64,000 nucleotides of DNA from Planctomycetota bacterium (GCA_963205185.1 CAUJHZ010000053.1:1-64000); one strand, 5' to 3'; counted from the stretch's first letter, positions 24,928 to 34,735 are shown. Program-made: numbers and translations. Notes: generated by a model from the sequence alone, not told the origin.

Positions 24928-27900
24928 TCAATTGTTGTCCAGTCCGGGCGAGGCCGCAACCGGGGGCTTTTTCCCTGCTTTGGCCGCTTCGATCTTCGAT
25001 CGCGTCATTTCGATCGTTTCGCCAAAGTATTTGCGATAGAACTCGATGGTCGCGTTGGCGTCGTCTTCCGGCACGGTTGCCGCGTTCGTCTGCATGACCT
25101 CGTCGTACTTGCGCACCGAGCGCTCCCACGTCTCCATCGCGCGCTGCTCGTGGCCGGCCCTCCAGTACGCGTCGCCGAGATGATCGAGGATCACCGTCGT
25201 GTCAATCTCGCTCCGGTCTTCAAGGCGCAGCCGCACCGCTTCTTCGAGCAGAGGAATGGCGGCGTTCTCGAATACTTCGCGCGGCTCCTCATCGGGGTTC
25301 TCGAGTTTGCCGAGTTTGTACCGCACCCAGCCGAGCGAATCGAGCACGGCCGAATTGTTACCCTCCGCCTTTGTCGCCTTGACGAGCATCTGCTCAGCCT
25401 CTTCCAGCCGCACGTTGCGGTCCGCCAGCGAGTAGCCCAGGTCGTTGTTGGCCATGGCGTGATCGGGATCGACGGCCAGCGCTTCCTCGAGCAGCGTCTC
25501 CTGCGACTGATCGTACCCTTCCGATGAGAACGCCCCGGCCATGAGATAGAGCGACTGAGCCAGCAGCTGCTCCTGCGTCTGCTCGGCCGTCTGGCCCGCC
25601 ATTGGCCGAGAGTCGAGGATCTGCATCGACTCGTACGCCTTTGCTCCATCGCCGTCTTCTTCGTGCGCCCGGCGCACCAGGTTGATCGCACGCTGCGGCT
25701 CGTCACGGATGGCGCATTGCACCAGGCGCCACTGAGCCAGCCCGGCCTCGCGATTGCGGATCGGCCCCTGCTCGCCAAACCACCGGTCGCTCAGCGCGCA
25801 GCCGTCGTCGAGACGGTCGTGCTGGCCGAGGCCGACGGCGCTGACGGCGGTCAGATCAAATTCAATGTCCGGCTCGAGCTGACTCACGGCCTCGATGAAA
25901 TCAACAATTCCCGGCAGGGGCCGGTCGAGTTCCACCATCGCCGTCGCCGAGGCGATGTATACCGCAGGCGGTGCGGAGACCTTCCGGGCGATCGCCTGTC
26001 GACCGATGGATTCGATCAGTTCCAGCGCCTGCGTCCGCAGCTCCTCGCTGGTGATGCGCGACGCCAGCGCCGTGATGTTCTCCACGTGCCGGTCGAGGTG
26101 TCCGGAGGCCAGTTCGAGCGCGTGGCGCAGGTTCGCCAGCGCGCTCTCGCCGAGGTTCTGTTCGATATCGAGTTGGGCCAGCGCCAGGCTGCGCGTGACC
26201 GATTCGGGCTGATGGCTCCAGCGCTGGGCGATTGCCTGCCGCGCTTCGTCCTCGCGGCCGACGTTCTTGAGCGCCGATTCGAGTTGGATGTAAGACGCAA
26301 AGTCCTGCGGCCGCTTCGCCACCGCCGCGCGCAGTACCTCCACCGCCTCGCCTCCGCGCTGGTCGGCGATGAGCGTTCGCAGCCAGGCGTCGCGCAAGCG
26401 TCGATCGCCGGGCCGGTTGATTCGTTGCGTCGCGATCCACTGCGATGCCTCCGAAGCGCGCCCGGCCGCGAGCCAGGTCTTCACCAGTCCTTCCAGCGCC
26501 ACCGAATCCGTCACGTCCTCGGCGAGCAGCGTCTGGTAGACGCCGATGGCGTCGTCAAAGCGACCGCGTCCCGCGTCCTGCTCGGCGCGCAGCATGCGCA
26601 GCTCGCGGCTGCGCGGCGCCGCGGCATACAGGGCGCGCACGAGGTTACCGTACTCCGTGCTGTCCTGCAGCGGCCCGCCGTAGCCGTAGAGCCGAACGAG
26701 CGCGCCGTACGTGGCGGCGTCGCCCGGCTCTATCTCCAGGGCCGCGCGCAGCGCCTCGGCCGCCTGCCGGACCCGACCTGCGCTCGTCAGCAGCCGCGCC
26801 TTGCGTCGAAGATGCTCGGCGAGGTCGATCGACTCGCCACGCTTCTCCTGCAGTTCGTCCAGCAGCGCCAGGCCGGCGTCGGCCTCGCCCACCTGCGCCA
26901 GCAGCATCGCGCGGTCGTAGACGAGTTCAGTCGAGTCGGTCGCTTGCCCGGGCGTCGCCTTGAGCACACCGATCGCCTCGTCGCTCAGGTTGAGCACCAG
27001 CAGCACCGTCGCCTTGCTCAGCAGGGCGGCGGTCGATGTCGGGTGCCTGGCCAGCAGCGCGTCGAGCGCCGTGCGTGCCGTGTCATACTGATAATCGCGC
27101 AGCAGCAGCCCAACTCGGACGAGTTGGCCTTCGAGCGAGTCGCGCATCGCCTTTGGCAGTTGCTCCCAGCCTTCCAGGAAGCGGCGAGGTTCATCGGTCA
27201 GCGCCACCAGTTCATCCAGCAGCGAATCCGGGACGTCGCCGCTCTCCTGAGCCAGGGTGATGATCAGCCGCACGGGCTGCGACGGCGCCAGTCGCTGCAC
27301 GGCCCACGGCAGCAGGTCGCGCAGCACCGCCGCGTCGCCGCCGTGCTCGCCGAGGAATTCGAGAATCACTTCGTCGCTGCGCTCCGGCGGCAGGAGCCCC
27401 GCGATCGCCTGCACATAGCGCAACTCGCCCGGCTGCTCGGCCAGCCGCCCGCGAAGGGCCGCCGCCAGCGCTTCAGCCTGCGGCGTATCGCGGAACATCG
27501 CGACCAGTTCCAGCGCCTCGGCCGTTTCGGGGTTGTCGATCGCATCCAGCAGCGTATCGATCGCTTCGCTCCCGCGCCCCGCCTGGCTCAGGGCCCAGAT
27601 GAGGCGAGGCAGCATGTCCTGATTGCTCACGCGCGCGGCGCCCAGCGCCTGGCGGTAGACTTCGACCGCCTCGTCGTAGCGCTGCAGCCGGCAGTACGCA
27701 TCGCCGAGGTCGCGCCACATTTCCGGCGCCACGCGGTAGAGCCGATCAATTTCCGCCTGAAAGTGCGCCGACTCCGGCGGGTACTGCGGCAGGTGCTGCA
27801 TCAACGCCTGCCACACCGAAACGCCCGCCCGATCGTATCCCTCGGCGAGCAACACCTGCCCGAGATCGTGTGCGGCAAGAAACCAGATGTCCGCGTGGCT

Positions 27901-28566
27901 CGCCGCCGCCTGCTCGTCGCTCAGCAGGGCGTAGGCGCGGCCCAGCAGGCCCGCGGCTTTGTTCACATCGCGCCGCTGCCACGCCGCCGAGCCTAGCCGC
28001 AACAGCGCTTCGAGATCGTCAGGTTCGAGCGAGAGAATGTCCTCGTAGAGCCGCAGCGCCCGCGCCGGGCCGATGGTCGAGAGGTAGTTCTCCGCCATCA
28101 GGCGCATGCACGACACAGCTCCGGGGTCGAGTTTGAGCGCCTGCTCGAGGGAGCGGATCGAGTCAAAGTAGCGGCCGTCGAGCGTCATCTCGCGCGCCGC
28201 GAGGTACAGCCGCGTCGTCTCGCGCAGGACATCTTCAGACGGCGGCGCCGCCGAGCGCGGCTGGGGCATGAAGTCGTCCGCAGTCAGTTGCGCCAGCGCC
28301 TCATCGAGCGCCAGCGAGGCCTTCGTATCTCCCGCTTGGTGCGCTGCCAGGCGCTGTGGGTCGATGCCTGGCGGGATGGGGATGGCCAGAGCGCCGGCGG
28401 TCCGGGCGGCTTTGTTCTCGGTGGCCCTCGATTCGTTGCCGTCCGCTGTGGTCGTCTGCGGGCCCACATCCGCATCGCCGCGCGAACTCGAACAGCCGCA
28501 GGCGGCAAGGGCGGCGCTGCAGGCGCAGACGAGCAGACCAAGTCGACCGGGTCTCAGATCAATCAT
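24928..28566 (-). CDS. very large TPR-repeat lipoprotein (1212 aa)
   Basis: The N-terminus (LGLLVCACSAALAACGCSSS) is a signal peptide with lipobox-like cysteines. After a Pro/Ala-rich linker, TPR units run through most of the chain: AREMTLDGRYFDSIRSLEQA, LKLDPGAVSCMRLMAENYLS near 135-170, clusters at 240-330, 490-700 and 780-900, and a final ALAVDPDHAMANNDLGYSLA block near 1060-1110. It should be an envelope-anchored scaffold. A long uninterrupted frame on the other strand here is a codon-bias shadow. GGGAG lies 12 bases before ATG. Confidence 0.88.
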   Translation of the reverse strand: MIDLRPGRLGLLVCACSAALAACGCSSSRGDADVGPQTTTADGNESRATENKAARTAGALAIPIPPGIDPQRLAAHQAGDTKASLALDEALAQLTADDFMPQPRSAAPPSEDVLRETTRLYLAAREMTLDGRYFDSIRSLEQALKLDPGAVSCMRLMAENYLSTIGPARALRLYEDILSLEPDDLEALLRLGSAAWQRRDVNKAAGLLGRAYALLSDEQAAASHADIWFLAAHDLGQVLLAEGYDRAGVSVWQALMQHLPQYPPESAHFQAEIDRLYRVAPEMWRDLGDAYCRLQRYDEAVEVYRQALGAARVSNQDMLPRLIWALSQAGRGSEAIDTLLDAIDNPETAEALELVAMFRDTPQAEALAAALRGRLAEQPGELRYVQAIAGLLPPERSDEVILEFLGEHGGDAAVLRDLLPWAVQRLAPSQPVRLIITLAQESGDVPDSLLDELVALTDEPRRFLEGWEQLPKAMRDSLEGQLVRVGLLLRDYQYDTARTALDALLARHPTSTAALLSKATVLLVLNLSDEAIGVLKATPGQATDSTELVYDRAMLLAQVGEADAGLALLDELQEKRGESIDLAEHLRRKARLLTSAGRVRQAAEALRAALEIEPGDAATYGALVRLYGYGGPLQDSTEYGNLVRALYAAAPRSRELRMLRAEQDAGRGRFDDAIGVYQTLLAEDVTDSVALEGLVKTWLAAGRASEASQWIATQRINRPGDRRLRDAWLRTLIADQRGGEAVEVLRAAVAKRPQDFASYIQLESALKNVGREDEARQAIAQRWSHQPESVTRSLALAQLDIEQNLGESALANLRHALELASGHLDRHVENITALASRITSEELRTQALELIESIGRQAIARKVSAPPAVYIASATAMVELDRPLPGIVDFIEAVSQLEPDIEFDLTAVSAVGLGQHDRLDDGCALSDRWFGEQGPIRNREAGLAQWRLVQCAIRDEPQRAINLVRRAHEEDGDGAKAYESMQILDSRPMAGQTAEQTQEQLLAQSLYLMAGAFSSEGYDQSQETLLEEALAVDPDHAMANNDLGYSLADRNVRLEEAEQMLVKATKAEGNNSAVLDSLGWVRYKLGKLENPDEEPREVFENAAIPLLEEAVRLRLEDRSEIDTTVILDHLGDAYWRAGHEQRAMETWERSVRKYDEVMQTNAATVPEDDANATIEFYRKYFGETIEMTRSKIEAAKAGKKPPVAASPGLDNN

Positions 28567-28700
28567 CGGTAGGCAATCTCCCTGTACGGCGAGGCAATCG
28601 CAAATCCGGTGCTGGAGGCGGCATCAGCCGCTGTCAATGGTACGGTCCGCAGTCCCGCGCCGCGTTCCCTGTCTTCAATCGTCAAGTTGAGGCTTGCGGC

Positions 28701-29498
28701 TCACCTGCGGCCGGTTCGACCGCAGTTTACGCCGCACTCCGGACACACCATCTCGGAGGTCTCGGTGTGGCCGCGCAGGTTGTAGCCGCAGGCGGGGCAC
28801 AAGCCGCGTCGGCGGCGGAGTCGTCGTCGCAGGGCGGAGGGCATCACGACTGCTGCCCACACCAATGCCGCGTACAAGATCGTGTTGATCGCAAAGCGCG
28901 ACCAAATCACGCGGAGCGGCAAGGTACGCGGCTGATCCACGCCGCCGAAGGGTATCGGATCGATCCAGGGGTCCAGCGGCACTTCGATCCCCCCGGCCAC
29001 ATCCATCAGGCCCGGCGATGAGGGGCGGTCAGTATGATGCGGCTCGTACCACATCGACACCAGCGGCCAGCCGCGAGCCTCGGCGTGCGACTGGAACTGG
29101 ATCATCTCATCAAGTGAGAGTTGCCAGACGGCATTCTCAGCAAGTTTCGCCCAAATCTCTTCAGACGGCGCATCAATGAATCGGCCTGCACGCCACCAGC
29201 GAGGGAGCAGTTCAGCTGGATCCTCCGACTGGTCCTTGTCGCCTTCGCGCACCGGCCCCGTGTGCGCGCTGAGTCGCAGAGCGCCGCGGCGGCTGAAGGA
29301 CGTGGCGTTCCATTGCCGGCCCTGCTCGCTGAGGCGCTGTCCCCAGCGCGTGCCCGGATCATCAAACGTCGTCGAGAAGGGATCGATGAGAAGCGATAGA
29401 CTCCACGCTACGCCGACGTTGATGATCGCGCCGACCACGAGCGCGACCAGCATCACCAGCGCGAGTCTGATCACGCGAGGCGTCGCCATTGCGTGCAT
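28701..29498 (-). CDS. membrane protein with C-terminal zinc ribbon
   Basis: 265 residues from ATG 29498 (ATG 29489 is equally possible). One membrane helix near the N-terminus (LALVMLVALVVGAIINVGVA), a periplasmic domain of about 150 residues rich in Trp, a second helix (INTILYAALVWAAVVMPSAL), then a cytoplasmic Arg-rich stretch and the ribbon CPACGYNLRG...CPECG. This ribbon with its preceding basic run is very common in planctomycete hypothetical proteins. Function unknown. Confidence 0.75.
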   Translation of the reverse strand: MHAMATPRVIRLALVMLVALVVGAIINVGVAWSLSLLIDPFSTTFDDPGTRWGQRLSEQGRQWNATSFSRRGALRLSAHTGPVREGDKDQSEDPAELLPRWWRAGRFIDAPSEEIWAKLAENAVWQLSLDEMIQFQSHAEARGWPLVSMWYEPHHTDRPSSPGLMDVAGGIEVPLDPWIDPIPFGGVDQPRTLPLRVIWSRFAINTILYAALVWAAVVMPSALRRRLRRRRGLCPACGYNLRGHTETSEMVCPECGVNCGRTGRR

Positions 29499-29532
29499 CT
29501 TACGCCCCCGCGGCCGACGCGAAGGGCGCGAC

Positions 29533-29560
29533 AAAAAGCCGTCGGCTGCCGCCGACGGCT
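29533..29560 (-). terminator. rho-independent terminator after the propeller protein gene
   Basis: Read on the minus strand: a perfect 10-bp stem AGCCGTCGGC/GCCGACGGCT with a 4-base loop followed by TTTTT. It lies 37 bases past the stop at 29597 and just before the next gene on the same strand. Confidence 0.88.
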
Positions 29561-29596
29561 ATTGGCTTCTGCGCGATGCCTGGAGGCCTCTGCGCC

Positions 29597-30898
29597 TCAA
29601 TGACCCGCGGTGGGATCGGCCGGCGTCTCGGCGACGGGGTCGAGTTCCATGGTGAAGCGGGCGGCCCACAACTGGCTCGAGCCTTTCTGCCGCGGATCCA
29701 AGGTCCGCTGGCTGGTCCACATCATGTATGAGCCGTCGGAGTTGAACACGGGCAGGCCGTCAAAGCCGCCGGCGCTGGTTACGCGGCGCGTCTGCAGGCC
29801 GTATCGCTCGGGTCCGGTCGAACCGGGCAGATTGCCGGGATCAGCGGTGGTGATGAAGACCTCGTAGTTGAAATGGCCGATGGCGCTGGTGGCGTAGACG
29901 AGGTGCCGCCCGCCGGGGTGCCAGAACGGGCACCAGTTCACGTCGGCGTTGTCGGTGAGTTGATGCTCGCGCTCGATGCCGACGGGTACGCCCTCGTCGT
30001 TGAACTTGAGATCGGCGACGAAGAGTTGCAGGAGGTTATTGCCGTGCCGGTCGGAGCGGTACGTGATGCGCTTTCCCTCGGGGCTGAAGAACGGCCCGCC
30101 GTCGTAGCCGTCGCCGCCGACGATGAGATTCGACAGACCGGTCGTGAGATCCATGATGTGGAGATCGCCGAGGCGCGGAGCGCCGTCGAGGGAGCAGTAA
30201 ACCATGAAGCGGCCGGTGCTTTCGAGCGAGGCCTCGGCGTCATAGGTACTGTTGTGCGTGAGTTTGCGCATGCCGCTTTCAGAAGGCGGCGGCAGGGGTG
30301 TGCCGGGATGCTGGACATGCCAGATCTCGGGCACGATCATCGTGATGATCTCGGTCTCGGTCGGAAACATCCACTTGTACTTCGAGCCGTCGCGCTGGAA
30401 ACCGGGCGCTTCGCTCGCCGTGGGGGCGGTGATCGTCGAGCCGAAGTAGATGCGCGACGGGTCTGTCGGGTCGAACCAGCCGCAGGTGTTGGCCGAGCCG
30501 GGCGGGCTGACGAGGATGGGCCGCCCGGCACCGGTGAGGCGGTCGGCTTCCCAGTTGAGTTTGGCGACGTACATGGCATAGAACGGCGCGGGCTCCTGTC
30601 CCTCGGCGGGCTTGGCGACCGCCTGGTAGATGACCCACTGATTGTCGTGGCTGAAGTACGCTTCGCCGGCCTTGAAGAAGTCCTCATCGAACGTCAGTTG
30701 GACGTGGTCGGCGAGGATGCCCCTTTCGGCCACGCGCCAGTTCGGAGCGGCTTCGCTGCCGGCCGATGGCGGGGGGCCGCCGACGTTCTGACCCAGCGCG
30801 GCCGCAGCGGCGAGAGCCAAAGCGGCTCCGGCCAGTCGTGAAATCGCGCGGAGGTTTGCCTTGCGCGAGGCAGCCACTACCAATCCATTCGCAGCCAT
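29597..30898 (-). CDS. secreted TolB/PD40-type beta-propeller protein
   Basis: 433 residues from ATG 30898, seven bases after GGAAGG. The signal peptide (LAGAALALAAAAALGQ) is followed by propeller blades with PD40 features: YFSHDNQWVIYQA, GDGYDGGPFFSPEGKRITYR, ADVNWCPFWHPGGRHLVYAT and GFDGLPVFNSDGSYMMWTSQ. These repeat the xFSPDGxxxxY theme of TolB-like propellers. It is probably periplasmic; the partner is unknown. A terminator follows, so it is a single-gene unit. Confidence 0.82.
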   Translation of the reverse strand: MAANGLVVAASRKANLRAISRLAGAALALAAAAALGQNVGGPPPSAGSEAAPNWRVAERGILADHVQLTFDEDFFKAGEAYFSHDNQWVIYQAVAKPAEGQEPAPFYAMYVAKLNWEADRLTGAGRPILVSPPGSANTCGWFDPTDPSRIYFGSTITAPTASEAPGFQRDGSKYKWMFPTETEIITMIVPEIWHVQHPGTPLPPPSESGMRKLTHNSTYDAEASLESTGRFMVYCSLDGAPRLGDLHIMDLTTGLSNLIVGGDGYDGGPFFSPEGKRITYRSDRHGNNLLQLFVADLKFNDEGVPVGIEREHQLTDNADVNWCPFWHPGGRHLVYATSAIGHFNYEVFITTADPGNLPGSTGPERYGLQTRRVTSAGGFDGLPVFNSDGSYMMWTSQRTLDPRQKGSSQLWAARFTMELDPVAETPADPTAGH

Positions 30899-31049
30899 GT
30901 TGCACCTTCCTGAAAGAGGGCGTATCAGCACCAGTATAGTCTCGGACAATCATTGCTTTGATCTGCTCAAAGGCCCGTGGCGCTGATCAGGGAAACCACC
31001 CTGAAAGTCCCGGGCGTGCAGGGAGAGGGACGACCCACGAAGGCAACTC

Positions 31050-31676
31050 ATGGACACGCTCGTACTTATACATCGCGACGACGATCTGGTCTGCGTGGAC
31101 AAGCCTTCCGGGATGCTCAGCGTGCCCGGCAAGGGGCCGCTGGGCGGCGATTGCGTCGTGAACCGGCTGGCGGCGAAGTTCGGCTGGGCCCGCGAGGTGC
31201 ACCGGCTCGACATGGACACGAGCGGTCTGATGGTCGTGGCTCTGAACGCCGAGAGTCATCGGGCGCTGAGCCGGCAGTTCCGCGACCGAACGGTGGGCAA
31301 GCGGTACGAAGCAGTCGTGCACGGCCGGGTCGAGGGTGAGCGCGGCGAGATCGACCTGCCTCTCCGCGCTGACATCGAGAACCGGCCCCGGCAGATCGTC
31401 GATCACGAGCATGGCAAGGCCTCGCTGACGCGATACGAAGTCCTTCATCGCGACGACCAGACGACGCGAATCGCACTCGCGCCGGAGACCGGCCGCTCGC
31501 ACCAGTTGCGGGTGCACCTGGCATCGGTCGGGCACGCCATACTCGGTGACGATCTTTACGCGCCGACCGAAGTGTGCGCGATGAGTGCCCGGCTGCTGCT
31601 GCATGCGACCTCGCTGTGCGTCGATCACCCGGCGAGCGGGAAGCGGCTGGTTCTCGTATCGCCATGTCCGTTTTAG
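31050..31676 (+). CDS. RluA-family pseudouridine synthase
   Basis: 208 residues from ATG 31050 with AAGG seven bases upstream. LVCVDKPSGMLSVPGKGPLG and HRLDMDTSGLMVVAL contain the RluA motif with the catalytic Asp (the first D of HRLDMDTSG); KRYEAVVHGRVEGERGEIDL, TRIALAPETGRSHQLRVHLA and GHAILGDDLYA complete the fold. There is no S4 domain, as in RluA itself. It converts uridine in rRNA or tRNA to pseudouridine; the target site is not predictable here. Confidence 0.92.
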   Translation: MDTLVLIHRDDDLVCVDKPSGMLSVPGKGPLGGDCVVNRLAAKFGWAREVHRLDMDTSGLMVVALNAESHRALSRQFRDRTVGKRYEAVVHGRVEGERGEIDLPLRADIENRPRQIVDHEHGKASLTRYEVLHRDDQTTRIALAPETGRSHQLRVHLASVGHAILGDDLYAPTEVCAMSARLLLHATSLCVDHPASGKRLVLVSPCPF

Positions 31677-31790
31677 CGGCCGACTCGAAACTGGTGGAAA
31701 CCGCGGTGCTGGCTCCTCCGGGGCGTCAGCGTATTCTTGAGGATCGTTTTTCTCACCGGCCCGCAGCGGCCGGGGCGCGAGGAGCATGTC

Positions 31791-33371
31791 TTGAACAGGC
31801 TGGCGGCGGACCAATCAGGCGAGGCGGTGGCGCAAGAACCGCCCGCCGAGGTCGAGTCGCACCGCAGCGATACGCACCGGCGCCGGGCGGGGGTGGCGCA
31901 CGCCTCGGATCGGCTCGAGTCCCCGGTCACGCCGCGATCTGAGCCGCGCGGCGACGGGCGGATCCGCACGGGTAAACTCGCGGGCCTGTCGCTGGGCATG
32001 GCGATCTGGGTGCTCTCGTGGCCGATCATGGCTCAGTCGTTTCTCGATGCGCTGCTCGGCACCGTGGACACCGCGATCGCAGCGCGGCTCGGCGTCGAAG
32101 AGACCGACGCGGTCGGACTCTCGACGTACATCATGTGGTTCACGGGCGTGATTACGATGTCAGTGGCGATCGGCGCGACGGCGCTGATCAGCCGCGCGGT
32201 CGGCAGCGGTCACCGCAGCCGGGCCAACGACGTGCTCGGCCAGTCGATGACGCTGTCGGTCATCATCGGCGTAGCCGCGGGGATCGTGATGGCGATTGCG
32301 GCGCCCTTCATCGGCCGGCCCTGCGGGCTCGATCCGGTTGCGGCAAAGCTGATGGCGCAGTACCTCTGGCCGATTGCGGCGTCGATGCCGGCGATGGTGG
32401 TGACCAACGTGGGCGTGGCGTGCCTGCGCGGCGCGGGCGAATCCCGCAGCCCGCTGTGGATCATGATGATCGAGAACATCATCAACCTGCCGCTCAACGT
32501 GCTGCTCTCTGGCGTGGCGCTGCACTTCACCGTCATGGGCCGCACCATCGACTGGCCCGGCATTCCGTCGATCGCCATCGGCATCGCGGGCGTGGGCGTG
32601 GCGACGTGCGTCGCTCGGTGCGTGGGCGCGGTCATTGTGCTGTGGCTGCTCTGGCGCGGCGAGGATGTGATGCGCCTGCACTGGCACCGCATGAAGCCGC
32701 GCCTGTCGTCGATGAAGCGGCTGATGAACGTCGGCCTGCCCAATCTGTGGGAATCGCTGGGCATGTGGATGGGCAACTTCTTCATCATCCTCGTCATCGG
32801 GCAGGTGCTCGCGGCGGCGGCGGGAGCGCCCGGGCTCATCGGCGCGCACCAGATCACCATTCGGCTCGAGTCGTTCAGTTTCCTGCCGGGCTTTGCGATG
32901 GGCACGGCGGCGGCGACGCTGATGGGCCAGTACCTCGGCGCCGGCAACCCGCGCATGGCGGCACGGGCGGCGCTGGTCTGCGCCGGCGTGGCCGCGCTGG
33001 TCATGTCGATCTTCGGCTACTTCTTCATCTTCCATCCGGTGGCGATGGTGTCGCTCATGTCAGACCAGGAGATGCACAAGGAGATGGTGCCGGATCTGCT
33101 GCGCCTGGCGGGCTACATCCAGATTCCGTTTGCGATCCTTCTCGTGCTGCGCGGCGGACTGCGCGGCGCCGGCGATACGCGTATGGCCATGATCCTGACA
33201 AGCATCGGCATCTACGCCATCCGCGTGCCGGGCTGCCTCGTCGCGGCGCTGCTCTTTCCCGAAAAGGGCCTCTATCCGCTGTGGCTGGTGATGGTGTGCG
33301 AATTGACGATCCGCTGTCTCATGTTCACCGCCCGGTTCCTGCACGGCGGCTGGATGCGGATCAACGTGTGA
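31791..33371 (+). CDS. MATE-family efflux transporter
   Basis: 526 residues from TTG 31791, preceded by GAGGAG; an upstream TTG (31737) would add 18 residues. The first 60 residues are polar and probably disordered. Twelve hydrophobic helices follow, from LGMAIWVLSWPIMAQSFLDA, with MATE features such as the repeated GxG/PxxxxN patterns and ESLGMWMGNFFIILVIGQVL, MGTAAATLMGQYLGAGNPRM at the second half. It should export cationic compounds using a sodium or proton gradient. The 3' end is followed by a long palindrome shared with the convergent HD-GYP gene. Confidence 0.9.
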   Translation: MNRLAADQSGEAVAQEPPAEVESHRSDTHRRRAGVAHASDRLESPVTPRSEPRGDGRIRTGKLAGLSLGMAIWVLSWPIMAQSFLDALLGTVDTAIAARLGVEETDAVGLSTYIMWFTGVITMSVAIGATALISRAVGSGHRSRANDVLGQSMTLSVIIGVAAGIVMAIAAPFIGRPCGLDPVAAKLMAQYLWPIAASMPAMVVTNVGVACLRGAGESRSPLWIMMIENIINLPLNVLLSGVALHFTVMGRTIDWPGIPSIAIGIAGVGVATCVARCVGAVIVLWLLWRGEDVMRLHWHRMKPRLSSMKRLMNVGLPNLWESLGMWMGNFFIILVIGQVLAAAAGAPGLIGAHQITIRLESFSFLPGFAMGTAAATLMGQYLGAGNPRMAARAALVCAGVAALVMSIFGYFFIFHPVAMVSLMSDQEMHKEMVPDLLRLAGYIQIPFAILLVLRGGLRGAGDTRMAMILTSIGIYAIRVPGCLVAALLFPEKGLYPLWLVMVCELTIRCLMFTARFLHGGWMRINV

Positions 33372-33390
33372 GGCGCGAACGACTTCGCCG

Positions 33391-33460
33391 GCGCGTGGCA
33401 TGGCGTCGCGCTTCGTTTCACTATGCCCGGCCATGCGAAGCGCAAGGCCATGCCACGCGC
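33391..33460. repeat. long inverted repeat between convergent MATE and HD-GYP genes
   Basis: Two 25-base arms (33391-33415 and 33436-33460) pair over 14 bp, then a 3-base bulge, then 8 bp, with a 20-base loop. It fills almost all of the 89-base gap between two stop codons. It could act as a bidirectional terminator, although there is no T-run, or be a REP-like repeat. Confidence 0.75.
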
Positions 33461-34735
33461 TCAACCTGCTTCGGCAAGGGTGAGGGTGGAGGCGGGGCCG
33501 TCGGCCTCGATGGCGCCGCTGTGCGGCTTGGGTTGGGCAAGTTCGAACAGGTAGTGCTCGACGTGCTCGCCGGCGCAGCGGACTACGTGCAGGTCGTGCC
33601 GGTAGGCGAGGTCGACGACTTCGCACTGGTCGATGGTCGGGTGGATGTCCCAGTGGCGGCAGTCCATGTCGAGCATGCGCACCGTGGGGCGGCAGGGCTG
33701 GAGCGAGTTACGCCGCACCACCGCGCCGTAGCGGCCATCTGAAGTGCGCACGAGCGAGCCGATGGGAAACACCGGCAGGCGGCGCAGGGCCACTTCGCGC
33801 ACGATGGGATCGAACCACGGTTCGAGCCGCTCATCGGAGAGATCGCGCATGGCGGCGATGGCCGGGCGCGGATTGCCCGCTTCGTCGATCATCAGGGCGT
33901 CGAGGGCGTCGGCGACGGCGACGATGCGATTGAAGACGTGGATGTCGCGGCCGCGCTGCGGGCCGCGATGGCGGCCGTTGGTCAGCGGGGCCATGTTGGG
34001 CCAGCCAGAGCCATCGAAGTGCTGGTGGTGATTGAGCGTCACCTGACGTGCCGAGGCGGCGATGCCGGTATCGCGCAGCAGGTCGTAGCCAAGCGACGTG
34101 TGCCGCTGATAGTCCGGCGGCGCGATCGAGGCGCGGATGACCTCGTAGACGCTGTGGTGCGCCTGCACCTGTTCAGAAAGGGCGAGCTTTCCCGCGTCGT
34201 GGAACACGGCACCGAAAACGAGAGAAACCATGTCGCGCGCTTCAGCGGCGGAGAGACGCGGCCGTTCGCGCACGATGTAGGCTTCGAGTTCAACGCCGAT
34301 GAACAGGCTGAGCATGGCGACGTTGAGGCTGTGCTCGAAGATGCGATACTTCGGGTCCATCGACCGCGCGATGGGGCGGATGAAGCGCCGCTGGGGCATC
34401 ATGTCGCAGACGAGCGAGACGATCTCCGAGCGCGTCTCGAGCGCTTCGGTCGCCGTCATCCGCTGCCCGGACGACTCGGCGAACTGCTGGTGCAGGCGGC
34501 GGGCCATGGCCTGCAGTGTGGCGTTGAGGCCCGCGAGGGGCGCTTCGTCGAGGTCGCTGGTGGCGGGATGCATGATCCACGCCTCGCGCACGCCCGTTCG
34601 CTGGGCTTCGGCGATGAGACCGTCGTCGAGGACGGTGCCGGCCGCCAGAAATTCGCCGGGAAAGGAACCGGATCGGAACACCGGTATTCCGACGGTCATC
34701 CCGGCTCTGAGATCTCTCGTTCCGCACAACAGCAT
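33461..34735 (-). CDS. HD-GYP-domain protein (putative cyclic-di-GMP phosphodiesterase)
   Basis: 424 residues. An N-terminal domain of about 125 residues lacks a recognisable fold. The HD-GYP core runs from about 150 to 300: EHSLNVAMLSLFIG, VFGAVFHDAGKLAL (HD pair), AHHSVYEVI and NHHQHFDGSGWPNM. The last motif is HHQxxDGSGWP where the consensus is HHExxDGxGYP, so Glu is Gln and Tyr is Trp. The C-terminal 100 residues form a beta domain. It should hydrolyse cyclic-di-GMP if active. Single gene; convergent with the MATE gene. Confidence 0.88.
   Translation of the reverse strand: MLLCGTRDLRAGMTVGIPVFRSGSFPGEFLAAGTVLDDGLIAEAQRTGVREAWIMHPATSDLDEAPLAGLNATLQAMARRLHQQFAESSGQRMTATEALETRSEIVSLVCDMMPQRRFIRPIARSMDPKYRIFEHSLNVAMLSLFIGVELEAYIVRERPRLSAAEARDMVSLVFGAVFHDAGKLALSEQVQAHHSVYEVIRASIAPPDYQRHTSLGYDLLRDTGIAASARQVTLNHHQHFDGSGWPNMAPLTNGRHRGPQRGRDIHVFNRIVAVADALDALMIDEAGNPRPAIAAMRDLSDERLEPWFDPIVREVALRRLPVFPIGSLVRTSDGRYGAVVRRNSLQPCRPTVRMLDMDCRHWDIHPTIDQCEVVDLAYRHDLHVVRCAGEHVEHYLFELAQPKPHSGAIEADGPASTLTLAEAG

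Noticed and set aside
25663-27996. 777-codon plus-strand frame opposite the giant TPR gene
   Set aside because: Arg/Gln/Ala-rich translation with no fold; the minus strand has a signal peptide and clear TPRs.
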